Source of the DNA: Sulfuriferula sp.
Lineage (GTDB): Bacteria; Pseudomonadota; Gammaproteobacteria; Burkholderiales; Sulfuriferulaceae
DNA: 64,000 nucleotides
Reading direction: 5' to 3'
Assembly (NCBI GenBank): GCA_031291235.1
Contig: JARLJL010000012.1
Span: 1 to 64,000, forward strand
Below the pieces are notes generated by a model. The model was given only the letters and a program-made list of their open reading frames with translations, was not told the origin of the DNA and made no database searches. The position numbers and the translations under genes were made by a program. Every line of letters begins with the position of its first letter. The first letter of the stretch is position 1. Below, in pieces: positions 21,167 to 27,584 of the stretch.

Positions 21167-21586
21167 ATCGCCATCCGGGCGCAATAGCTCGGACAAATCG
21201 GGCATGGTTTCATATTGTTTTCCAGGCGATGTAATCACATCCCACGATGCTTTTGAGCCAACGAACAGGTGGGCCCTGACCGCAAGTTGGACATCCCCTT
21301 CAAGCAGACCGGCAGGCACCCAATAGTACGGCGTGCTTCTGAGTGGGTTAGGGACGGGGGAGCCGCAATTAGAGCAAAAATCAGAACGGAACCCAGTATC
21401 CTTAATCCAGGAGGAAATGTGTTCTTGACCGCTCACCCATCGGAAATGCGCTTTGCCAATAATGGCTGCGGCATTCGACGAAGCCCCGCCTTGCTTTCGA
21501 CATAGGGAGCAATGGCATTGGTAGAGCTTCGGAACCACACCGACAATCTCAAACTCAATCAATCCACAGAGACATTTACCTTGCAT
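21161..21586 (-). CDS. GFA-family protein (cassette gene, copy 1)
   Basis: This 141-residue protein belongs to the GFA/DUF636 fold, named after the glutathione-dependent formaldehyde-activating enzyme. The zinc ligands are seen in CLCG (5-8), YQCHCSLCRKQGG (near 22-34) and CSNCGSP (near 72-78). Most members have no proven activity. The start is 17 bases past the GTTAGGC core of the preceding site, with AGGAG before the ATG. It is a paralogue of the gene at 21836, but the two differ too much to be a recent duplication. Confidence 0.85.
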   Translation of the reverse strand: MQGKCLCGLIEFEIVGVVPKLYQCHCSLCRKQGGASSNAAAIIGKAHFRWVSGQEHISSWIKDTGFRSDFCSNCGSPVPNPLRSTPYYWVPAGLLEGDVQLAVRAHLFVGSKASWDVITSPGKQYETMPDLSELLRPDGDA

Positions 21587-21602
21587 AAAGCGCTCCTTGT
21601 AT

Positions 21603-21828
21603 GCCTAACGAAGCTGTAATAAAAAGTATATTCATAACCGCATCATGCCGCGAACTAATGGAAAAGCTGAGTTCAGCTCTTGCAGTGCGATCGCGAGTCT
21701 TTTTGATATGTCAGGCAGGACAACCTCCAGCCTGACGTGGTTGGAAATTCGCTACAAAAGAAATAGATGGGTTTCGCTGTGCTCTACCCATCCTACGGGC
21801 TGTTATCTGCTTGAATGAATTGTTACGC
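21603..21828 (-). repeat. Disrupted attC region between the two GFA cassettes
   Basis: One end is GCCTAAC (21603-21609 on +). The other, GCGTAACAATTCATTCAAGC on the minus strand (21828-21809), matches the left arm of the classical aadA-type attC except in two core bases. The 226-bp span is too long for one attC, and the interior holds REP-like sequence (21710-21792), so an insertion or rearrangement has split the site. Confidence 0.5.
21710..21792. repeat. REP-like palindromes inside the disrupted attC
   Basis: GTCAGGC and GCCTGAC (21710-21736) form one palindrome with a GGA/TCC inner stem and a CAACC loop. GATGGGT and ACCCATC (21766-21792) form a second, within a GATGGGT...CCCATCCTACG sequence that is widespread in proteobacterial intergenic DNA. 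Bases 21719-21756 match 20521-20558 at 32 of 38 positions, and all six differences are transitions. Confidence 0.6.
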
Positions 21829-21835
21829 CCTATCG

Positions 21836-22249
21836 TTAGCTTTGTGCCGCCTCTTGCTTTTTAGGTAGCTCTGGGTTCATAAAGTCCCAAGGTGCAGCAC
21901 TGTCTACATGAAAATCTAACTTTGGAACATAGTTCGATGAGTCATTTAAGGTTCCAGCCTTTATACCCAGTATCCCTGGCATATTGCTGAACCGAGCGAA
22001 CAATTGAGAACCGCAATTCGGGCAGAAACCTCTTTTGTGCATATTTCCGCTGTCTGCCCGAGACTCGAAATATTTTACTTCACCTGAAATAACAACATCT
22101 TTTTCAGGGAAAATCATCGCCGGAATGAATGCACTGCCTGATGATCTTTGGCAGTCTTTGCAATGACAATTCCCGGTAAACACAGGCTCAATATCAACTG
22201 AATAGCTGATTTCCCCGCAAAGACACTGCCCAGAATACTTTGCATTCAT
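21836..22249 (-). CDS. GFA-family protein (cassette gene, copy 2)
   Basis: This 137-residue GFA/DUF636 protein has CLCGEISYS at 9-17, NCHCKDCQRSSGSAF near 28-42, and CPNCGSQLF near 76-84, giving the full cysteine set of the family. Enzymatic function is unproven for most members. Base composition is more A/T-rich than in the flanking chromosome, consistent with acquisition as a cassette. Its stop (TAA, 21838-21836) is followed by the degenerate attC arm; a MITE-like element lies 46 bases upstream of its start. Confidence 0.87.
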   Translation of the reverse strand: MNAKYSGQCLCGEISYSVDIEPVFTGNCHCKDCQRSSGSAFIPAMIFPEKDVVISGEVKYFESRADSGNMHKRGFCPNCGSQLFARFSNMPGILGIKAGTLNDSSNYVPKLDFHVDSAAPWDFMNPELPKKQEAAQS

Positions 22250-22295
22250 AAAAGACTCCTATTTGATAATGGGTGTATAGCGTTTGTGGGATTAC

Positions 22296-22428
22296 GGGGC
22301 CAGTCTTGCAATCATGCATTTTTGCATAACTTCTCACAACGCTGCTCACAGTAGCGTAATGTGGCCATAAGGGTATGACTATATGGGTAATTTAATGGGC
22401 GAAATGTTGCTTTGCAAGATTTGACCCC
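22296..22428. mobile_element. MITE-like element A, 133 bp
   Basis: The ends are GGGGCCAGTCTTGCAA (left) and TTGCAAGATTTGACCCC (right), which are near-perfect inverted repeats. It encodes nothing convincing. The whole unit aligns with element B (23530-23661, 132 bp) over its length at roughly three quarters identity by eye, including GCAGTAGCGTAATGT in both elements apart from one base. Confidence 0.65.
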
Positions 22429-22456
22429 GAGCCTCACGTTCGCAGCGCACATATCT

Positions 22457-22759
22457 CTATAAAACAACCTCAAAGCATTCGAGTTGTGGTGGACCCATGT
22501 AAATATCTTTTCGACTGCCGGCACTTGCATGGGCTTTCCTGAATGCTTCGGATTTTGTCCATGCTTCGAAATCGTCGCGTGACTCCCATGTGGCGTGGGA
22601 AGAGAACAGCGTGAAGTCATCGTTGCTTGGCCCTTGTAAAAGATGAAATTCCTTAAAGCCTGGAACGGTATGGAGATATGAATCACGGCCTTTCCAGATA
22701 TCAATAAAGTCTTGTTCGTGGCCGGGTTTGATTTTGAATCTGTTCATTGCGATAAACAT
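22457..22759 (-). CDS. ABM-domain monooxygenase-like protein (cassette gene)
   Basis: This 100-residue protein matches the antibiotic-biosynthesis-monooxygenase / IsdG-like ferredoxin fold: MFIAMNRFKIKPGHEQDF at the start and WESRDDFEAWTKSEAFRKAH at about 58-77. Members are small cofactor-free oxygenases or haem-degrading enzymes; the substrate cannot be told. GAGG precedes the ATG, which is 40 bases after a GTTAAGC core. No intact attC is seen after its stop. A GCCTCAC at 22432-22438 may be a decayed core. Confidence 0.82.
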   Translation of the reverse strand: MFIAMNRFKIKPGHEQDFIDIWKGRDSYLHTVPGFKEFHLLQGPSNDDFTLFSSHATWESRDDFEAWTKSEAFRKAHASAGSRKDIYMGPPQLECFEVVL

Positions 22760-22799
22760 AGTAACCTCAATTTGTTTTAATGAATGTTGCAGTAATGTC

Positions 22800-22966
22800 G
22801 CTTAACGTTTAAGAAGGAAGCACGGGGTCTGGTTTTGCGTTTTACATGATCCTATAAAATAATAACAATATATCAATGCGTTATGTTGGTTGTGTGAAAC
22901 GTAAGGCCCGACCCCAAACAACGTGTGCGCTCCCAAGACGCTCAGCCCTGCGCCGCAGGGTTGGGC
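22800..22966 (-). repeat. attC site of the DUF1697 cassette, split by an insertion
   Basis: On the minus strand GCCCAAC (22966-22960) and GTTAAGC (22806-22800) are correct outer cores. They are 167 bp apart, but 92 bp of this is MITE-like element C. Removing it leaves 75 bp, a normal attC length, and brings GGAGCGCAC next to GTGCTTCC as pairing arms. Confidence 0.65.
22824..22915. mobile_element. MITE-like element C, 92 bp, inside an attC
   Basis: The left end GGGGTCTGGTTTTGCGTTTT and the complement of the right end, GGGGTCGGGCCTTACGTTTC, are inverted repeats matching at about 17 of 22 positions. The interior is A/T-rich with no gene. The GGGGTC tip is shared with elements A and B, but the body differs. 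Confidence 0.55.
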
Positions 22967-22973
22967 GTCGCGT

Positions 22974-23510
22974 TCACGCTCTTGCCATTTGCATGACTTT
23001 GCATACCGTTTTCCAATTGCGATCAGTCATTGGAACGCCCAAGAGTTTCTCAGCGCTTGCGGCAAGCTTCGACCGGCCGACACCCTCAGGCGCATGGAGG
23101 TAAAACACATCTTCGGTTAGGTGAAACCGTTCGCTGTCTTTTCTCAAGCTAGAGAGCTTTTTCAAATCAGGACTCTGTGGTGACGAGGCAAGAAATCCGA
23201 GATGCAAGCTGCCAGGATCGGTTACAGCCTCGGGATAAGGATTTTCTGCGATGGCCTTGGCGAGTGCTTCAATAGTGAGGATGTGCACATATGGCTCGAA
23301 ACCTCTGCGATTCAATATTTCAGCGGAGAGCTGGGTGGAAAGTCGAGCCGCCTGCTTTTCGGCGCTCTCGAATACGGCGTTGCCGCTTTGAATATATGTC
23401 CTGACATTCCGTGCACCTATTCCTTCCAAGGTGGCGACGAGTTCTTTCATCGGCAGGGAGCCGTTGCCTCCCACGTTGATGCCGCGAACAAATGCGACGT
23501 ATGTATTCAT
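22974..23510 (-). CDS. DUF1697 protein (cassette gene)
   Basis: This 178-residue DUF1697 protein opens with MNTYVAFVRGINVGGNGSLP and continues with the family block NVRTYIQSGNAVFES at 35-49. DUF1697 proteins are common in integron cassettes and small genomes, and their role is unknown. Directly after the stop lies a strong stem-loop, 22937-22969 (15 bp with two G-U pairs, GCC loop), part of the split attC. Element B sits 20 bases upstream of the start. Confidence 0.86.
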   Translation of the reverse strand: MNTYVAFVRGINVGGNGSLPMKELVATLEGIGARNVRTYIQSGNAVFESAEKQAARLSTQLSAEILNRRGFEPYVHILTIEALAKAIAENPYPEAVTDPGSLHLGFLASSPQSPDLKKLSSLRKDSERFHLTEDVFYLHAPEGVGRSKLAASAEKLLGVPMTDRNWKTVCKVMQMARA

Positions 23511-23529
23511 TCAGCCACCGTGTGAGTGT

Positions 23530-23661
23530 GGGTTATGTGACGTTGCAATCATACGTTTTTTCATAAATGCGCACTCCGTTGTTCGCAGTAGCGTAATGTA
23601 TTCATGGACATACGTGTGGGTAATTTGAAGGGGAAAATGTTGTTTTGCAAGACTTGACCCC
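23530..23661. mobile_element. MITE-like element B, 132 bp
   Basis: The right end TTGCAAGACTTGACCCC is nearly identical to that of element A. The left end (GGGTTATGTGACGTTGCAA) is more decayed. It aligns with A along its whole length. It lies between the attC of the coiled-coil cassette and the DUF1697 start, the same relative position A takes before the GFA copy 2 gene. Confidence 0.6.
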
Positions 23662-23665
23662 GATC

Positions 23666-23710
23666 TTCTAACGGCAGAGCTCACCTGATTCGTGGCGCGA
23701 ATTGTTAGGC
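23666..23710 (-). repeat. Short, degenerate attC site
   Basis: On the minus strand GCCTAAC (23710-23704, containing the TAA stop of the upstream gene) is a correct core. The far end GTTAGAA deviates in the last base. At 45 bp it is shorter than known functional attC sites, so it is probably decayed. Confidence 0.5.
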
Positions 23711-24631
23711 CTGCCTATCCGAAATGTTTTTAAAAAACTCACCAAATACTTTCCTGCCTTGTTCAATGTTCTTATTAAATATATCCAAGTATGCATCATT
23801 GGAAATAGTGAGATTGAGGTCTTCTCTTACCGCGAGTACTGCGTCGGGCAGTAAAGAAGTTATTTCGAAAAATTTATTCATGCACTTCTGCGTAAATTTT
23901 AGATGTTCTTTATTCTGTGTTTTCCATAGGTCACTAATTTCTTGCGAGAACTTGTCACGCTGTTGCGTCTCGAACTGAACGCTATTATTTATGCTATCCC
24001 ATAAGCGCTTATCTTGATTTCCTTCTAGGTTTAGATTCTTCATTATCGCAATATAACGATCAATTTCGCCCTGCGCTCTTGAACGAAATCCCTCTAGCAT
24101 CTCGATAGTATTTTTTCTCTCAACCAGGATCCCTCTTTCTAGCATTAGCTCCATAATGGCAGTACCAATCGAGGCCATTATTGTTGTTACTGCTTTGACA
24201 GTTCTTTCAGAGCCAACGATTTGTACTTTTGCTATTAGCCCTGAATCGTTTACCATTCCAGCAGTTATTTTTTGTTCATCGGTGTTCAAGTTGGATAAAG
24301 TGCCGACAATATTTTGGGTTCGAGTTAGTGCTTCTACAGCCTGCAAATATACTTCTTTCTTAATATTCTTCTCACGCTCGATTTCCGCGAGTTTCAGTTG
24401 ATTGTTACTTCTCAGCTCTTCCAATACTTTTGCGTAATCGGTTTTAACCGACTCGACTTTATCTGTAATTGATGCGACATCTTCTTTAGTCGCAAGATTC
24501 TTGCCTTTTTCGGAAAGATATGACGGCAAGAATGATTTAAGAAGAAGATATACAGCTAATGCTCCTATTATTGCACCGAGGCCAAGACTTCCAAGGAGCG
24601 ACATAATTTTTTCTATTTCTGCTATTTCCAT
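23705..24631 (-). CDS. Membrane-anchored coiled-coil protein of unknown function (cassette gene)
   Basis: I do not recognise this 308-residue protein. It has one N-terminal TM helix (about 9-31, MSLLGSLGLGAIIGALAVYL), then a charged coiled-coil region (about 45-110, KEDVASITDKVESVKTDYAK). A helical domain rich in Lys, Glu and Asn follows. It would sit on the inner membrane facing the cytoplasm. The A/T content is clearly higher than in chromosomal genes nearby, which suggests recent transfer. A Lys/Asn-rich membrane-plus-coiled-coil layout is common among cassette proteins, some of which act in phage defence; nothing here proves that. Confidence 0.75.
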   Translation of the reverse strand: MEIAEIEKIMSLLGSLGLGAIIGALAVYLLLKSFLPSYLSEKGKNLATKEDVASITDKVESVKTDYAKVLEELRSNNQLKLAEIEREKNIKKEVYLQAVEALTRTQNIVGTLSNLNTDEQKITAGMVNDSGLIAKVQIVGSERTVKAVTTIMASIGTAIMELMLERGILVERKNTIEMLEGFRSRAQGEIDRYIAIMKNLNLEGNQDKRLWDSINNSVQFETQQRDKFSQEISDLWKTQNKEHLKFTQKCMNKFFEITSLLPDAVLAVREDLNLTISNDAYLDIFNKNIEQGRKVFGEFFKNISDRQA

Positions 24632-24645
24632 ATATGTCTTCTTAG

Positions 24646-24714
24646 GCTTAACGTTTGAATTCTCCGACCTTGCGCGGCTTTATGCGCAAGGTCCGGTGGA
24701 ATGATGGGTTGGGC
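24646..24714 (-). repeat. attC recombination site, 69 bp
   Basis: On the minus strand it runs from GCCCAAC (24714-24708) to GTTAAGC (24652-24646), fitting RYYYAAC and GTTRRRY. CCGACCTTGCGC and GCGCAAGGTCCGG form a long central stem around GGCTTTAT, with the usual asymmetry. It lies 25 bases after the stop of the HEPN-like gene and 14 bases before the next gene start. It is the best-formed site in the array. Confidence 0.87.
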
Positions 24715-24739
24715 GTCATTGGCGAATAGGGCACTGTCA

Positions 24740-25201
24740 TCACCGAAGCTGCCTTTGTACTTGCTCGACAAGCGCGGAAAGCTCCGTAGTCATAGGTTCT
24801 GGCGCCGGCGTGGAAATGCTGTGGACTCCTGTTGAGTATCGTAGGAAATACGGTGAATCATGCAACTGGCTCAAGCACGCGACCCATTGTGGCGGTTGGC
24901 TTTGAATTTGCAGGCCGTCAGAATGGGCGAGCGACCACAAGGCATTTAGGTTGTGACGAACACCGTTTGCTTTGACGCTCCGATCATCGCCAGAGCGAGA
25001 CAGGTAGGCCTTGAGAGTGCATTCCAAGACATGGGCGCTGACCATTGCCAAAGGAAGTGCTGGTAATGGCGAAGCAGCTGCAAGAACTCGTACTCCCGGC
25101 AACATTGCGAATGCGATGCCTTGATACGTGTGCGGCGGTCCTGCGGGTTCGACCCGGATAGCGGGCAAGGTAACCGACAGCGTTCCGATGACCGGATCCA
25201 T
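24740..25201 (-). CDS. HEPN-like protein (first cassette gene)
   Basis: The helical part from residue 50 on resembles HEPN proteins: MVSAHVLECTLKAYLSRSGD, then GVRHNLNALWSLAHSDGL and SPYFLRYSTGVHS. This layout is frequent in integron-borne genes. The classical HEPN RNase motif RX4-6H is not obvious, though RHN at about residue 82 is a partial match. ATG 25201 is chosen; it lies just past GTTGGGC (25217-25211), the core of the attI-like site. As the first cassette it should be the best expressed. Confidence 0.65.
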   Translation of the reverse strand: MDPVIGTLSVTLPAIRVEPAGPPHTYQGIAFAMLPGVRVLAAASPLPALPLAMVSAHVLECTLKAYLSRSGDDRSVKANGVRHNLNALWSLAHSDGLQIQSQPPQWVACLSQLHDSPYFLRYSTGVHSISTPAPEPMTTELSALVEQVQRQLR

Positions 25202-25210
25202 GACTATGAC

Positions 25211-25271
25211 GCCCAACGTCTAATAGACACCGAAATCGGTGCCTATTTCATTTGGCAAATCGGTGTCTAAC
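25211..25271 (-). repeat. attI-like site at the head of the cassette array
   Basis: On the minus strand the core GTTGGGC is preceded by an inverted arm (CGGTGTCTATTAGAC) and by two direct repeats, TAGACACCGATT and TAGGCACCGATT, about 22 bases apart. A simple site plus two direct repeats is the plan of attI sites. The second boundary GTTAGAC also fits GTTRRRY. It is not an attC, since no partner core exists to its right. Confidence 0.42.
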
Positions 25272-25572
25272 AAAAAATATTGCATTTTCAGTTTGCCGCC
25301 TAAATCGTGTTTAATATGTATCATATTAATGTTTGTTAACGATTATTTAACACGTATGCCTGGCGCGCCTATTGGGCGTTAATTAAAGTGTAAATAGGCA
25401 ACGATTAAAGTAAAAACGAACACACCTGCCAGCACTCCGCCAAAATTGCCAGTAAGGCGTATGCCCAAGCAGTCTGTTTGCCATGCCGTGTTGTTGTGTT
25501 GATTGTAGCAGTCTCAGTTATCTATTTCGGCTAGCGGTTGCGTAATTATTTCGCAGATGCCGGCGGGAGGTG
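25272..25572. other. Intergenic region between dedA and the cassette array
   Basis: These 300 A/T-rich bases hold no complete gene and no integrase. On the minus strand, 25468-25379 encodes a 29-residue hydrophobic tail (GNFGGVLAGVFVFTLIVAYL) that could be the end of a lost membrane-protein cassette. A TATGAT near 25330 on the minus strand could be the -10 of a cassette promoter, but its -35 is poor. Confidence 0.35.
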
Positions 25573-26184
25573 CTATTTCCCCTCCCGCGCAATCCTTCTC
25601 TGCCACCACCAATACCCCGCAATAATCACCGCCACCCCACCGAATATCGCAATCGTCAGGATATGCAGATATGACTTGATCAGCACTTCATTGCCGCCGA
25701 TGAAGTAGCCGATCAGGGTCAGTACGGTCGACCACAGCCCTGCGCCGATCATGGTGTAGATGGCGAAGGTAGCCGGGTTCATGCGTGCGAGGCCCGCGGG
25801 CAGCGAGATCAGATGGCGGATGCCGGGGATGAGGCGGCCGGTGAAGGTGGAAACTTTGCCGTGGCGGGCGAAGAATTCATCGGTTTTATGCAGCAGCGGC
25901 GGGCGTACGAAGAAGTATTTGCCCCAGCGTTCCAGGAACGGGCGGCCTACCCACAGCGCGAAGGCGTAGTTGATCGACGCGCCGGTGAGGCAGCCGAGGG
26001 TGGCGCTTAACAGGATCAGCGCCAGATTCATGTGCCCTTCGAAGGCGAGATAGCCTGCGGGTATCAGCACCAGCTCGGATGGGATAGGCAGGACTGTGGA
26101 TTCCAGCGCCATGAGGATGAAGATACCGGCGTAGCCCCAGTTATGTACGGTGGCGAGTATCCAGTTGATGAATTCGTGGAGCAT
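25573..26184 (-). CDS. DedA-family membrane protein
   Basis: This 203-residue inner-membrane protein of the DedA/VTT superfamily is linked to lipid-carrier recycling and membrane homeostasis. It has the family features ESTVLPIPSELVLIPAGYL at 28-46, a second re-entrant segment GRLIPGIRHLISLPAG near 117-132, and four or five TM segments. It follows the deaminase gene by eight bases, so they are cotranscribed. It marks the chromosomal side of the cassette array. Confidence 0.92.
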   Translation of the reverse strand: MLHEFINWILATVHNWGYAGIFILMALESTVLPIPSELVLIPAGYLAFEGHMNLALILLSATLGCLTGASINYAFALWVGRPFLERWGKYFFVRPPLLHKTDEFFARHGKVSTFTGRLIPGIRHLISLPAGLARMNPATFAIYTMIGAGLWSTVLTLIGYFIGGNEVLIKSYLHILTIAIFGGVAVIIAGYWWWQRRIAREGK

Positions 26185-26192
26185 GGTGTTCC

Positions 26193-27521
26193 TTAGTTGG
26201 AGGGTTGAATGCGGCTTTGCCAGACATTGGCGGTGATTTTGAGGGTGCGTTCGTCGAGCGCGGTGAACTGGCGGTTGTCTACGCGCAGTTCGCCGTTGAC
26301 CCAGACGTGGCTGACCTGATCGCGTCCGGCGCTGTAGACCAGTGAGGAAACGGGGTCGAAGCAGGGCAGGGTGTTGAGCTGGGTCAGATCGACGGCGATG
26401 AGGTCGGCGTATTTGCCGGGGAGTAGCGAGCCGATGTGCTGATCCAGCCCCAGCGCGCGGGCGCCGTTAAGCGTGGCCATTTGCAGCGCGGTGTGCGCGG
26501 GCAGGGCGGCGGCATCGTTGGCGACGCCTTTGGCCAGTAGCGCGGCCAGCCGCATTTCGCTGAACATGTCGAGTTTGTTGTTGCTGGCGGCGCCGTCGGT
26601 GCCGATGCCGATGTTGAGGCCTTGTGCCAGCATGCTGGCGACAGGGGCGAAGCCGCTGGCGAGTTTGAGGTTGGATGCGGGGCAATGGGCGATGTGGCTG
26701 CCTTGTTGCGCCAGCAGTGCCTGCTCGTCGGTATTCATGTGCACGGCGTGCACGGCGATCAGGTTGGGTCCGGTCAGGCCGAGCTGATGCAGCCGCGCCA
26801 GCGGGCGTTGCTGATATTGCGCCATGCTTTGCGCGATCTCATCGGCGGTTTCATGCAGGTGCACATGGATAGGCAAGTCGAGCTGGCTGGCGTAGGTGAT
26901 GACTTTTTCAAAGGTGGCGTTGCTGACGGTATACGGCGCGTGCGGGGCGAGGGTGAACGACAGCAGCGGTTCGTCGCGCATGCGGTCGCGCATGGCCAGT
27001 CCCTTGTTGAGATAATCGTCCGGGTCGCTGGCGTAGGCGGTGGGGAAGTCGATCACGATCATGCCGATGGCGGCGCGGATGCCGCAGGCTACGGCGGCCT
27101 CGGCCACGGCTTCGGGGAAGAAATACATGTCGTTGAAACAGGTGGTGCCGCCCTTGAGCATTTCCGCACAGGCGAGGCGGGCGCCGTCGCGCACGAAGTC
27201 GGCGGACACGTGTTTGGCTTCCGCCGGCCAGATATGGCCTTTGAGCCATTCCATCAGCGGCAGGTCGTCGGCATAGCCGCGCAGCAGGGTCATCGCGGCA
27301 TGGGTGTGCAGGTTCACCAGGCCGGGCATCAGCGCATGGTCGGTGAGGCGGTGATAGTTGCGGGCGACGAAACGCTGGCGTGCTTCAGCGGTCGGCAAAA
27401 CAGCGACGATACGGTTGCCGTCGATGGCGATGCTGTGGTCGTGCAATACGGTGTTGGCCGGTTCTACGGGGATGATCCAGCGGGCTTCGATGAGGGTGTC
27501 GACAGGATGGGCGTTTGGCAT
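26193..27521 (-). CDS. mtaD: 5'-methylthioadenosine/S-adenosylhomocysteine deaminase (TRZ/ATZ family)
   Basis: This 442-residue amidohydrolase is predicted to deaminate MTA and SAH to their inosyl forms. Metal ligands are NLHTHAAM (near residue 70), a His in LPIHVHLHETADE (near 230), and Asp in GTDGAASNNKLDM (near 305). The WLKGHIWPAE block separates MtaD-like proteins from triazine hydrolases of the same family. It is the first gene of a two-gene unit with dedA. The exact substrate is inferred from family only. Confidence 0.85.
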   Translation of the reverse strand: MPNAHPVDTLIEARWIIPVEPANTVLHDHSIAIDGNRIVAVLPTAEARQRFVARNYHRLTDHALMPGLVNLHTHAAMTLLRGYADDLPLMEWLKGHIWPAEAKHVSADFVRDGARLACAEMLKGGTTCFNDMYFFPEAVAEAAVACGIRAAIGMIVIDFPTAYASDPDDYLNKGLAMRDRMRDEPLLSFTLAPHAPYTVSNATFEKVITYASQLDLPIHVHLHETADEIAQSMAQYQQRPLARLHQLGLTGPNLIAVHAVHMNTDEQALLAQQGSHIAHCPASNLKLASGFAPVASMLAQGLNIGIGTDGAASNNKLDMFSEMRLAALLAKGVANDAAALPAHTALQMATLNGARALGLDQHIGSLLPGKYADLIAVDLTQLNTLPCFDPVSSLVYSAGRDQVSHVWVNGELRVDNRQFTALDERTLKITANVWQSRIQPSN

Positions 27522-27584
27522 GTTGTACGTTAATGGTCAATATCAACGTACTATAAATTGCAGCCGGTGCGCTGACAAGGGAAT

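Noticed and set aside
22312..22704. A 130-codon frame covering MITE-like element A and part of the ABM gene
   Set aside because: It runs in another frame through the ABM gene and its 3' half is the repeat; no domain is seen.
25272..25572. A possible integrase gene next to the attI-like site
   Set aside because: No frame in this interval is long enough, and none shows tyrosine-recombinase motifs. Only a short hydrophobic tail is readable.
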